The position numbers and the translations under genes were made by a program. A stretch of DNA of 64,000 nt from Anisakis pegreffii. Lineage: Eukaryota > Nematoda > Chromadorea > Rhabditida > Anisakidae. The stretch lies in the NCBI GenBank assembly GCA_035041965.1, contig JAPYMA010000289.1:166812-230811 (forward strand). The letters run 5' to 3'. Within the stretch, counting starts at the first letter, position 1, and each line of letters starts with the position of its first letter. A model generated the notes under the pieces. It was not told the origin of the DNA. It saw only the letters and a list, made by a program, of their open reading frames with translations, and made no database searches. Positions 40,001 to 52,500 of the stretch are shown here, one piece after another.

Positions 40001-40930
40001 GATGGTGTGAAATTTTGAAAATTTTCGAAAAATTTTTTTTCGAGTTTTTCGAGTTATGCACGCGTGCACAAGGACACCTCTGTTAATAGGCTTGATACAA
40101 TCAAGCCTACCGTCTTCTCGGGTTTGCCCGGAAACATTTTAATGTTTATACATTGTTCGATCGTGCAGAATCTCTTCTTTCCAAAGTTGAAAAGCTCGTT
40201 GAGAAATTCCCACTCTACGAGGAGATGTAGCAATTTCTGTGATGCTATACGGGTTAGCCCATTCAAGCCTACCGTGCCCTCGGCTTTGACCAGTAACATA
40301 TCAATTTGTTCACACCAATCAATCGATCAGAATCTCTGGATTCACAAAATCATATATTTTGTCGGGCGGTTTTTGCTTAGTTGAGGAGGTATAGCTATTT
40401 TATTAAAGCTATCTCAGCTAGCGCTGAATTTATTTTGTTGGATTATTTTACTTTCCTGAGGTGGTGTAGCCATTTTCTTGAGATATATCTTAATTCAACA
40501 GCGCAGTCGCGCTCTTTCATACACTATAAAGCAATCAATGCGTTCATATTAGCAATAGGCGGATTGCGATCTTCGAGCTAACCGTCTTCTTAGGTTTGCC
40601 CGGAAACATGCGAATTTCTTTTCACTGTTCGATCCAACAGGACCTCTAGATTCTGAATATTATAAATTTTACTGTTGAGGAGATACGGGCATTTTATTAA
40701 TGTTACCTTGGGTGCCACCTTCAAGGCTACCGTAAGCCCAAGTTTGCCCTGTAACATATGAATTTTTTTGCATCAGTCGATCCAGCTGGATCTCTTCATT
40801 CAAAAAAAGCAGACATTTTGTCGGGCGATTTTGCTTTCCTGAGGAGATATAGCCATTTTTTAGATCTATATCAATTAGATAGCGCAGTTGCGCTCAATCA
40901 TACAAATTGATCACTATAGAGCAATCAACT
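37015..40930. repeat. Complex repeat array with internally duplicated unit and switching orientation
   Basis: A unit of about 390 bp is repeated many times. Each unit has two related halves. Half A contains AAGCCTACCGTCTTCTCAAG, a CCCGGAAACATATTCAAG stretch and GAGCAGAATCTCTGCTTTCT. Half B contains AAACCTACCGTACTCTCACC, AACATATCAATTTCTTCACA, GAGCAGAATCTCTGCTTTCA and GTAGGGCGATTTCGCTTAGT. Blocks are inverted at about 37.1-37.45 kb, forward at 37.45-39.25 kb, inverted at 39.26-39.95 kb, and forward again (more diverged) at 40.06-40.93 kb. Copies start near 37596, 37995, 38393 and 38765. Frames of 60-106 codons on both strands recur only because the units are similar. I see no polymerase, transposase or integrase. 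Confidence 0.85.
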
Positions 40931-41341
40931 TTCGATAGACATCCTTATGGAATTACAGCTAGTTGATAAGGAGTAAACTGATCATTTCGATCGGTGCAGA
41001 AATGGTTCCGATTTGTTGAGGTAGTTCATTCCTCTGCGTCTTACACACAATGTGTGCAGTATATAAGCTTCGGACATGTAGAGCAAGGAGACGGTACTTG
41101 GTCTAACGAATGGAAATGAATTTTCAAAAATTATGAAAGCCATCAGTTCCAACCACATTGTTGGCCTATAGATAAGTGCATCGGCGAGATATTGGACACA
41201 GTGTATATAAGACACAAAGACAATTTGGGGTTGAATGAACTACCTCAACAAATCGGAACCATTTCGGCAACGATCGGGATGATCAGCTTACTCCGCATCA
41301 ACTAGCTGTAATTGGATAAGGATGTCTATCGAAAGTAAACG
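40929..41341. mobile_element. Fold-back element with roughly 110-bp imperfect terminal inverted repeats
   Basis: The left arm at about 40929-41033 (CTTTCGATAGACATCCTTAT, later GTTCCGATTTGTTGAGGTAG) is the imperfect reverse complement of the right arm at about 41230-41336 (CTACCTCAACAAATCGGAAC, later AAGGATGTCTATCGAAAG). The roughly 195 bp between them hold shorter inverted pieces (GCGTCTTACACACA and TATATAAGACACA). There is no coding capacity, so it resembles a non-autonomous MITE or fold-back element. I did not identify a clear target-site duplication. Confidence 0.65.
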
Positions 41342-42419
41342 CTTTCTCTCGATATTCACTAACGATCAACACTGAAATATCCATAAAATGCATCAGTTTT
41401 TTGTTCTGCAGATGATATCATTGAACTGAATATAAGAACATAACCATTAAGAAATCCAATGGAACAGTTTCTGAAGTTATGATTAAAATCACTTTTTGAA
41501 TTTCATAGGATACCAAGAGGTAATTTCCAGTGATGATAATGATAAACGAAAATGATTCGACTGTTAGTTTATGAGGTACGAAATGGTGCGAAATTTCAGA
41601 AAGTGTTGCACACGACCGATAACTTCTTATGCTAATTGTGAGGCATAAACTGAGGCTTCACCACCTTCATTCAAATTTTGCGACACGCCATAAGATTTAT
41701 TTATTTGAAGTTTGCTCGAATGTGATGCTCTTGTTGTTTGGATGCGATGAGTGTTAATTCGGAAATGTGTTGAGTTTGAGAATGTTTAAACTGTAAAATG
41801 TTTCGGTTCCTTTCCCTAGCGTCCGCAATAAGACTGTCTCAACTAATAGTCATCTGCCCTCATGTAGCGAAGCTAACGCCAAATGAGGTAAAAGTTTTTA
41901 GCGATACAAATGCTAATTGAATAATAGAGTACTTCTGTAGTGACTCGAACGTTAACTGAATACAACGTTTTACTTTTGAAGTAGAATTGATATAAGCCAC
42001 AGCAAAGAATGAAAAACGACAGTTCTGAACAATACCGATAGCAAAAACTATAAATTAGATAGGATAGGAACAATAACAAAGATTACAGTAACAACAAAGG
42101 TTACGAAAACACTCAAGCACGTCAGATAGTCGATATCAGTAACACCGCAAACGTTTCTCTTAGCTGATGAGGTTCAAGATATGGTCACACACGGCAATGC
42201 ATAATGAGCACATGGCGTAGGCCGGCGGGCACGCGCTACACTCCGCCGTTATGCGCCAGATCTCTTCTCAGGACACCTCAATAGAAATTCCGTTTTCAGA
42301 GTGCGTTCATCTTGGCGAACGCCAAAAATTGCAGTGCCACAGGCACTGTTGATTTACATTATCAGTAATACTGTACAAAGTGAAATTAGAAATAGATGAG
42401 TGTTAACTATCCGTATGAA
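41342..42419. other. Intergenic, with a GC-rich patch beyond the acetyltransferase gene
   Basis: No gene. Bases 42200-42350 are clearly GC-richer than the surroundings (for example GGCCGGCGGGCACGCG) and contain the small hairpin AGTGCCACAGGCACTG. They lie 70-220 bp beyond the stop codon of the carnitine acetyltransferase gene and so may belong to its 3' flank. Confidence 0.4.
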
Positions 42420-45400
42420 TTAACTCCTAAAACGAGGTATACTTTCTGAGTGCTGTACCACTCTGTGCATATCGTTCAATGAATGTTCCAATTCTCTCGC
42501 GAACCTGAAACAATTGTTGCAATGAAAGTAACTGATTTGCAAGACTATTTGTACAATATTTTATAGAGGAGAATCGAATGAAACAATAAATCAACCTATA
42601 AGAGCTTGTAGTTGGACAACTTTTGAATGTACAAATAGAGAAATGGATTTGTTCATCCTGAGGATTATAACACGATGCGTAACAATCCGGTGATGATGGA
42701 CCATAGCACATCGTTATCAAATTTCTTGTCGGTACCTTAACAATTCGTTGAATATATTCAATCAACATCCGTTTAATAGAACTTCATCGATTTGAATTAC
42801 ATTCTAAAGCGAATGCTAGAAATTATTAAGTGATGTTTGTCAACCAAACTGAAAGAACAAACGAACCTGACTGGTGGACAAATTAAAATGCATCATTTTT
42901 TTGTAAGCATCCGTTGAAAATATCTTCGGCAGTGGTATATTCAAATCAGACGCTGCTAATTCTATTCCTAATAAATGGCGATCCATACCGTTACCATTCA
43001 TGGCCTTGAATATTATCACTCATGAATACCGTAGCGAATGAATTAATAGATAATGGATTAAAAGAACAAATGACAAACGATTTCGATAGTTCGGAAAATT
43101 GAAGTGAAAACGAAACGGAAAGAGGCACCTGAACGGTGTAATGTTTATGCTTTTGAACGGCATATTTGAGCATGTGCATTAAGTCGTTGTCATCCGGCTT
43201 CTTTTTATCATCATCGGCATCGATCATTGCAGATGTGAATATTAACGACTCAACACTTGGCAATCGAATTGTATCCGTTCTTCCATTCAAATATTTGCGT
43301 AATGTTGCTGTTTCATAAGTTGATGGTTGTTTATGATGAATACGATAGTATGCTAACTGCATCGATAACTGTATGTAACTATCTGGACTTAATCCATGTA
43401 ACTTTATTTCCTTTTTTCCGTATCCTTCGTACGTATACACAGAAATCTCTGTATCTGAGGCCTTCCTTCAAATATTGTTCTGATTTTGTTCAGCTGCTCA
43501 AGTTTCAATGTTCTGTTTCTAATTACTGATTTCTAAAAGTACTGTTGAAGACTGTTATCCAATAACGAAACAAATTCTGGAAGTTATTTTGGTCATTTTG
43601 AAATTTAAGACGAAGCGGAATTGTAGGAAGTATGGAAATATGCATTCTCCTAAACAGTAAGATCTTATAAAACCACAACTACTGCATATGAAAAGATGAA
43701 TGTTACCTGAATAAGTAAACAAAAAAGCTGATAAATATTGCAGTTGTCCGTGAATACAAACGATAAACTGATAAAAACAATTCAATCAATCAAACTAAGT
43801 GATGTATAAATTCCAGTTATATGGGATAAATGAAGGAGCTAACTCATTTGCATTTGATTTTGCCGCATCAATGACTTTGATCGCATCATCGAATAATTTG
43901 AAATCGATCATTGACGATGGTATTACTCCGCCATTTGCATCATGCCTTTCAAAGCTATCGTTTGTACTGAAAATATCCGCATGTTTTTGAACGATGAAGC
44001 ATATTTGCGAAAGCCATCTAAATAATTCCTAGTGAATTAACAGTTGGAATTATCTTGTCAACGAAATGTGCATTCCTTGTAAGCTAGTATGGAACGATCC
44101 ATTTTATCAGTCCAGTAATGAAATATGGAATGTAAACTTGAGACGTACAACTGGTCGCAAATGAATTCCATGAGTGACGCGACAGCAGGACCCTCGACAG
44201 GTGTATGCTCATAGTTGACACCGCAGTAACCATCAGTTCCGATAATAAACTGAATTTTTTAAAGTTATTCTAAAAAATGAACGTCATCGAGTGAATGAAA
44301 CTCCACTGATTTTCATTCCAATTTAATTTTTCTATCGATCCAGTAATTCTTTGAAATCTTCTAAACAGAATTTGAGTGGAACTTATTAAAAGGATGGATA
44401 CAGATATCACACGACTTCTTCATGTGCCCTCATCTAATCTCAGTACAGTAAATCATAATGACTTTCATTTGCATTTCGATAACTCCATTGAAGCAGTAAT
44501 AATTCATCGTAGTTCACCAAGTGATCATCACGTTAACCGCGATAAGTCAATAAATAACCTGCAGAGTCTTATCAAACCAACGATTATGTGAGTTATTATT
44601 GCATCCACCACCATGAAGACATTCCAACGATTGTAAATCGGCGGGCGTTACCCCAACGATATCATCCATTTTCTTATCAATGCACAGCACAAATAAACTA
44701 TCTTCTACGCTCTTCAGACTTTCCAAGTTCGAGTCTAAATATTCAATTTTTCAAAAATCATCCAAAGGTCCGTTCAGTTTGCAACAATTTGTTATACTTC
44801 TATGGAAGATTATTATAATTGCAATGACAATTGCTAGTCAAATGTAAAATGACTCTATTGTCAATTACTGTAATCATCATCACAACAATGCAAACTAACC
44901 CCATTGTGTCTGTATAATAATGATCGTGTTGGTACTATTAAGTTAATGTATTCAAGGCCATAAAAGTGGAAATCAAAACAAAATTTCGATGCAAAAATTC
45001 AACCCTCGAAATGTGCATTCTTGATGGAGACAAGAAAAAATAAAGAAATTTACCTTGGAGTTTAGAGTAAAGATCAGCCCACTTATCTCGATGCTCTGCT
45101 GTAACCACTCCCAAAGGATGTTCATTAACAATTTCGCTTGATGGAATAACACAACTTTTGATTTCATTTTTCAACTGGTCTAAACTTAATACATTTCCAT
45201 TTGAATCAAATGCTGGTATACGGAATATCTGAAATAATTTTTTATATTTCCAAATTTTTGAAACTAAGTGCAGCTTAGCAACAACAATCTTTCTTAAAAC
45301 CATTGCCTATTTTTTGCAAGCTAAAATTTGGCCATGAAATTCACTATAATCAAATCGATGCTTCCCAGTTTTAAAAGTGTTTCTGAAGATTGACAACTAA

Positions 45401-47846
45401 ATCAACATACATGTCCGTTACGCATAACAATGAAATGTTCCGAGGGTGTCTCACTCTGATAGCCATATTTAATCTTATCTTTATTCAGTGATGGGATACG
45501 AGTCGTTCCAAACAAATTTTTGTATTGTCCCATGTCCAATAATTCATCACCCATTTTTTCTTGAGGTAATTTGTTACTGAAAATATTTCAAGAATGAAGG
45601 TTTAAGCTTTTTTTGATCATTTATTGTGGATGATCACGATTGACAGACATTTTGTGCCTCTGATGCTCCAGGCTACTTAGACTGAAATGATGAGGTTTGC
45701 AATGCAATAAATTTAACAAATTGATTGTTTCGTTTTATGGCTCAAATAATTTAAAAAGAAATTGCCAAACTATTATTACTGCACAGCATTTATAATTGAC
45801 TGAATGTCAGAAATCGTTCATCGTGCACCACTGATTAGTTACTGGATCATGATGCCATTTACGATAAGGGGATTGTGATAGCACATTAATTAATAAACTA
45901 ACTTCTGGATCATCTTGTAAAAGATGAGTGCGGACTGAGCAACTTTCGCAGCTGCATCGATTTGCCCATCTAAATCGCAATAATTCCATTTTGGGAAAGA
46001 AACACCAGGATTTGAAACGATTGGCAAGGGGGTTCTTGATTCTAAATAAGCTTTATCGATCCACCATGGTGTTAGCTGAATCAGTTTGAAGGATTTGCGT
46101 CGAATCATAATTACAAACAAAGCCACCTCACCTCTTAATGCTACTCACCTCCTGACTTAAAGCTCCCTGTAACAACCCGTCTCTCAAAACAGTGCGATTT
46201 CGCACCTTCCTTCCCCATTCCCATTGAGTTGGAGGTATCAGTTTCAAAGGCTAAAGCCCATTTGATCTAATTTTAACTGAGGTTTGTCTATGAGTGAGTT
46301 CGTGAAGCTTGCCCAGGCGTTAAGTTATGCTTTGACTGAGGTATATTCTGGCCTAGCTCATGATACCGCTGAGCAGTGGCGCCTTACAAGGCCACCCCCT
46401 GTTAGTGCATCCGCCTTTCTTCAAAATATTTTTTCGCCCACATCTTCCACTTCGTTGAATTATATTGAGTAATTCGTATTACCACACTATCACCAATAAA
46501 AACTAAATCAACATTTTCCAATGAAACTTCGAAAATTTTGAACGAAACTTTACGTTATATTCAAATCGAACCTTCAAGAATTATTCAATCACTGAAAATA
46601 ATTACCCAGTTATCCATCTTCGCTGCTCTGCTTTCTAAGTAATCCTGAAGGATATCAGCTTCTCGACTGTGCATGAAGGCATTTGCTACCTGCAAGAAAA
46701 AACGCTGACATCCTGGGATGTCATAAATAAATCAATGATTATCGTGATGCCTTCGTTTAAAATCCCTACAAACTGCAACTCTAGAAGGGACTCACTAGCG
46801 CCTAATCCAAAACTCCATCACCTCATCTCATTGTATCTACCACTTTTGTGCTAAATGATAAGAAATCTGCAATTCACTGAATGCAGAAAGGGACACTTCC
46901 AGAAACAATCTTTGGTTCTTGAATTTCGAAACGTTTAGTTTAAGCATTCGTGGATTTCAGTGGTTCTGACGTATGCGTATTGTTGAGTGGCTCGAGTGAT
47001 CTAGTGATTAATTATTGGCGATGCCGTTCAGCACACCATCTTCTCCCAGCTGAGCCCCACATATGATAAAATACGTTTGCATTTGCATTTGTTGCGAGAA
47101 CGGGACGAAGCGCACAGTAAAATTTTTTTAAATTGATAAATGGCGTAAGATAACGTGATAGGCAGACTCGATAATGCGAATGGGGTGTTTTGAAGAGTGT
47201 TCAGGCTGAACAGTGAAAATATTATACTTGGCTAAGCGATCACAAAAACATTTGAGCTTTCAGATGACTGATCGGAGAATTTGGTATTGAATTGAAATAG
47301 CGATGAAAGGTGCACTGTACGAATAACTAGATGAAATATAAAGTTGTGATAATTTGAAATACGAATAATCATTTCGAAATTTAATGTTCGAACGTTACTT
47401 CGGCAAATATCCTTGTTTGGAATGAATAAAGCGCAGAGTTCTTAATAATTTAGCATAATGTATGGTTGAATGATTGATAAGGTAACTGATCTGAGTTGAT
47501 GAGGCGTTGGATTAGGCATTAACGTAGGTTGTTCAGAGAAACCACTATTTGGTTATTGTCGAGTCAACTTTTCATTCGAAAACAACTATTTTTTGGTAGT
47601 AACAATGAGCATTATGTTTAAGAGACGTAATAAATTGACCATAAATTTTGATCTACTGTTGAACTGCTGATTGATTCAGCACTGATAATAGAAACATTAA
47701 TGAAAATATTGCTTAAATGAGAGAAACTGATACCGAAACAGTCTGTTGATATTCGTGATCATTTTGGAGCGGTCTAGCGAATCGAATGAAATGTGTCAAT
47801 GAATTACGAACCGTTGGTACAGGTTGTTTGGGCAGAGAACGTTTTG
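42420..47846 (-). CDS. Carnitine O-acetyltransferase (choline/carnitine acyltransferase family), 12 exons, 5' end missing
   Basis: Transfers short acyl groups between CoA and carnitine in mitochondria or peroxisomes. Exons: 47846-47734, 46689-46606, 46075-45903, 45576-45411, 45228-45054, 44734-44559, 44249-44149, 43966-43844, 43465-43129, 43004-42867, 42735-42596 and 42504-42420, all phase-consistent, about 603 residues. Marks in order are LPKQPVP, AKMDNWLTPWW, LHGGG with NRWFDKTLQ, the catalytic His in CGVNYEHTPVEGPAV (exon 44249-44149), LSPDSYIQLSMQLAYYR, GRTDTIR, the LSTSQ motif and CYGPSSPDCY. The Met before CYGP aligns with the Met that restricts acetyltransferases to short chains, favouring CRAT over octanoyltransferase. 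The first exon must end in phase 1 upstream of 47846 and was not found, so the organelle-targeting sequence is unknown. Exons starting at 43465, 43004 and 42735 use AAG acceptors. Confidence 0.93.
46140..46475. other. GC-richer insertion-like segment inside an acetyltransferase intron
   Basis: The intron between 46606 and 46075 contains a segment with markedly higher GC than its neighbours and an open plus-strand frame of 62 codons (46284-46472, containing QALSYALTEVYSGLAHD). It could be a remnant of an inserted element or an intronic gene. I recognise no family and found no clear terminal repeats. Confidence 0.3.
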
Positions 47847-48331
47847 CTGAATTTTTTCATAGATTACGTTTAACAATTAAATGAATCTACAACGGATTTT
47901 TTTGTTTAAGTCATTATTTCATTTTATTTTTTTTAATGCGAAGTAAGATAAAAATGCAAAATTAAAATGCAAACAGAATGAAATGGTTTCTTTGATTCAA
48001 TAAAAAATGCCAGAGAATTTAGATTGAAAGAATATAAATGTGATTGTCACGATACGAGAAACTTCATTTAGAATCAATTCAATGATTGCCTCTTGTAGAG
48101 AATGCAACAGATGAGCGAGCGATCAGAGGAGTGTTGTATTTTGCTAATCCATTGCCGGTTATTTCGAACAGCATGGAACAGCTACGCAACTGCAATGTAA
48201 TCTGCATCAGAATGACCTTTACACATCTCATGATTGACATTTTTTGAAATTGTTTTGTGACACTTTTTTGAATCTTCACACCTCAGAAATGTCAATTCAT
48301 CAAGGTACTTTCATTCGTAAATTTACCGTAT

Positions 48332-48839
48332 TCAATGCCTATGCAGCTTAGGGTGACGAATCTTTGTGTGCGAAAAATGGAACGCTGAAAAATGCTTTGT
48401 CCTTTGAAAAATATATCCTTTGGAAAACAGTTTGAAAGGTTGCCAGGTCAATTCTTTTCGCCTTTTGTACCACAGTGCACTAATTTCGACTCTTGAAAGT
48501 TTGCTGGCTTTACCCTCCAAAATCATGTCTTTCCGACTGGAAACTACCTTTATAAAATTAGACTGAAACGTTACGCCGTCCACACTGTGCGTTTAGGTGT
48601 CATAAGCAAAAAAATTAACTCAGCGATCTTTCGGACTAATCTCTGAAGGCAAAGTTTTTCATCGATTTATTTCGAACGCCGGGATATCTTACATTTTGAA
48701 GGGTGAGAGCTTCGAGATAGTGAAATCCGAATATCGCACGCTGTGATACCTCAGGCGAGAAAAAAGTTGACCCAGTTACCTTGCAAACTGATTTCTTAAA
48801 GTAAAATTTCGCAAAGATTGTTTCCAAACGGAAAGGCAT
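48332..48839 (-). CDS. Possible two-exon small protein, unknown
   Basis: A frame opening MPFRLETIFAKFYFKKSVCK at 48839 ends at a plausible donor (AAG then GTAACTGGG at about 48780). A TTTCAG acceptor near 48563 opens an 80-codon frame in the same phase (starts SNFIKVVSSRKDM). The joined protein of about 100 residues would have a basic, amphipathic N-terminus like a mitochondrial presequence. I recognise no family. The donor phase does not fit as the missing first exon of the acetyltransferase gene as I read it. It could be chance. Confidence 0.2.
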
Positions 48840-49422
48840 ACTTTTTCTGGCTAAGGATTATTGTAAGGAATTCCGAAATTCGGAAAACTGATGTTCTAAT
48901 AATAGAGCCATTAAAAACTCTACAAGACAAGTACCGCTTTCATGAAAATACTCAACATTATGACAAAAGCGACACAAATCGTGAGAACAACACAAAGTTA
49001 AGAATGGGAACGTACAGCGGTTTTACGAGTGTATCTCAACATTATTGTAACGTTGAATTAATTCGATAAAGTTATAGTTGGGAGTGATTCGTGGAGTGGA
49101 TTTGTATGCAGTTGATTAAAGATTTATCAGCACGTCTTCAGCAGTACCAAGTGTTGTTCGTTATCTATGGCCAAATATTTGTATGCTTGTTTCAAGTAGT
49201 TTAACTTCAATCTTGAGACAGCAAACAAACGTTGTTCAAAAACAAACCATTATCAATATCTGAAACACACCACAGGATTACATTCAACACGATTTGTTCA
49301 ACCGATCAGCATTTACAACTTTTATGCGTTTACGCCTCTCTATTATCACCTATCACAAATATCACATTCTTCATTCCTTTTCGCGCAGCTAATGACAACA
49401 GCGTTTGGAATCATTTGTCTTC

Positions 49423-49595
49423 ATGAGATTCTAACTTCGAGCATTGTTTTAGCGAGCGCAGAGCTTTTGGGCTATTCTCCCATTTTGCCCAATAATTTCT
49501 AGAAGAGAGACTCAAAATAAGCCTGAAAGTATCCCTCGAATAATCGATTGAAAATACGTCCAATGATCAATCAGAGTAGCTGTTTTTCAAAATCA
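49423..49595 (+). repeat. Dispersed repeat copy 2
   Basis: The diverged partner of 30382-30545, in the same orientation. Shared words include ATTCTAACTTCGA, the word pair around GGGCTATTCTC, and AATCGATTGAAAATACG. Confidence 0.65.
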
Positions 49596-52500
49596 ATAAT
49601 GAACAACGACTTCAAGTAATTTAACCGAATAAAACACGATTACGTTCATAAATAAAGAACTCATAGGGCACAAAAATTTGAGTTGAAAAACAGAATTCAA
49701 TAATGAATATCATAAACGAGCAATGATGAGCGACTTTCAAGAAAACATGCTGCTTGCTAACTACAAGTTATTCACGAGCACAGCCACATGCAGAGCAAAA
49801 CTTTCGTCTGAATTCTATTATTATGCGCATCAGTTTCACATCACTGCAAATGAAAATACAATAAAGGAGATTAAATTTCAAAAAGCAAACATGATTATGA
49901 TACTGTTATGGGTATGAATGATGCATAGTGCGCATCAGCTACAGATTACTGTGATCATGAAAAGAATTGAGTGGTTCTTTTATAATGAAAGAATGTCGCC
50001 GAGAAAATTATTTAATAGTGATTGTTTGGAGTGTATTATTTACATAAGTGAAAAGAGCTGTATTTATAGATTCGCATAGGAACAATAACTTTTGAATCAA
50101 CAATTCATCAAGATTGAGCAATGCAAGTGAGCAGAGAGAAATTCAAATCTTTGATGTCTTACAGAAAAGTGAAATCTTTCGAACTAGATGAATAACCGAG
50201 CTTCATCACCGAAACAAATAAAAAGAAGTATTATCTAGATCGCAATTAAATGTGTTTGATAGCTGGTTGAGCGAGAAGATTAAAATCGAATGAGCAGCAC
50301 AACAACCGGATAAATCAATGCTCGAACAAAACAGAGATTATCGCTATCAAACCAAAATAAATGTTTTGGAAAATGCTTCAAATGTGTTTGTTGATAAGCA
50401 GTTACCTATTTCAACGTTGCAAGTAATGTTCATGATATTGTAACATTTCACATTTTACATGAACAACTTTATGATTTGAGTAACAGAGACTGTTTAAAAT
50501 AAAAATTTACATTCGATTCATCCAACAACTTCACCAGTTCATAGTGTATCAAATCAACATTGCTGACTTCTAACTGATCAAACATTGACAGTCAGCCTCA
50601 AGGTTGTGTTCACAATATTCTCATCAATCGACGTAAATGTAAAGCGAAACAAATGTGAAGTTCAGGTCGTACTTAGAATATTGGCAAGGATAAAAATAAT
50701 AGTATTAATAACAATAATACCGATGAGAATAATGACAATGTAATGATAGCAATAATTAACAAGACCAACCAGAATCAAACCGTTCTCCTCATCTATCTAA
50801 AAATGATCCCTTCCCAAATATATACACATGCACCAACTCACTTCTCAGTCGTCCTCCCTTCAACTTATCATAAATTCTATCTTCCACTTATAATTTCAAT
50901 ATTCTTATCTAATTTCATCTAAATCGAATGCAAACGTCCAAAATTGATCGTAAATAGCGATTGAACTTCCATAAACTGTGAATGCTCAAAGAACATACAA
51001 AAAGCATTCGATGGCGTGTAGCTCACTTGATTTACAATAACTTTAATTGTTATATAGCAAACAGTTTCTGCTATAATGCACCGTTATATTGGCACGAAGA
51101 AATTGATACTGAAGATTTACATACTAACCTGTTCTATTTAGAAACAATCATTTATATATTTTTTATATAAAAACCTTCATTTTTTAGTTTTTTTGTGTTC
51201 GTTGGTCGAATAAATTAATCATATCCAAAGAAAAGTGAACAAGCAATATGTAATCAATCAGTATTGTCTATCATCAAATCTGATTCTGTAAAGATAAATT
51301 TCAAACCCATTTAAAAATCAATACAATGTCGAAGAAACAGATTAATACAAAACACAAAGAACTATATTCCCTATATTCAGACTAGTTCTTCTACCACTAT
51401 AAATCATCATCGTTCTGAATTCATTTTCCGAAAGCATAAATTCTGAACTCATCTTGAAAAACAACTTTCACATTACATTATGGATAGAAGCATTATTATT
51501 CGAAGTGATTGCACGAAATGCATTCAATTTTTACATCAATAACTATCAGCCGCATGATTTATGCTTTTATAATCGCTTGCTCTGTTCATTGCGATCATAA
51601 AACCTCTTTTTACAACGCAAATTTTATAACATTTTGAAATAAGATTGATAATTTGAGCATTACCATCGGTATTTATGCGTCACAATTGCTCATTCACCGA
51701 CGTCACTTAGTCCAACTGAAAGCCATCAATTGCTGAACTCGTTATCAGTTTTTGTGCTGGTAAAGATAAGTTCATTTAACGATGATAACATCAACGGATT
51801 TCAAACTGAATGTGATTTCAAAATCTCAAAACGTTCGTGACACTCTCTGCAACGGGAATTTCTTTCCATATGAGAATCGCTGCACTACAGTGTTAGTAAA
51901 AGAATACATTGTTTGAATCAATTACATCCAGTGAATAATTATGGAAGAATTAAGTTTAGAAGTACTGTGCCCCTACATGTATGTGAGAGCGTGCCGTATG
52001 ATAATATAAATCAAAAAATTAATTCATGGAACAATCGCGCAATCACGTGTGATTTGAAAAAATCTTACAATTTGATTATATGAGCCAATTTTTGATATAT
52101 TCGCTTAAAATGAGGCAATAAAATATGAAAGTAATCTGTTTCGAATAGAGTGCTGAAAAAAAGACACGAATTCTTGAATATAGGAATTGTTATTGTACGT
52201 GCTTTATGTAAGTGTAATCTAGCTGCTGCTGCTGTTGAATTGTATTGCAATCATCAAATGAATCAGACTAACCGAAATACAAATATTTTGGTCTGTTGGT
52301 AGAATAATTGAGCACGAATTCCGATTCATAAACACACATTCAGATTGATGATATATTTATTCTATACAAAAACACAGTTGTTGAACGAATGAACGCTTTC
52401 TAATAGAAAATGTTTCGAGAAAGGTGCAATAACTCACAATAAAGTATGGCTGTAAATATTCGATGTAAATACGAATACTTTTATCAGTAACAATACCCAT

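Noticed and set aside
37015..40930. CRISPR-like array
   Set aside because: Units are about 390 bp, internally duplicated and inverted, with no short constant repeats or unique spacers, and the host is eukaryotic.
42427..42510. Alternative C-terminus of the acetyltransferase beginning VRERIGTFIERY
   Set aside because: The other frame, reached by the phase-2 splice from 42596, gives RFARELEHSLNDMHRVVQ, which matches the known C-terminus of the family.
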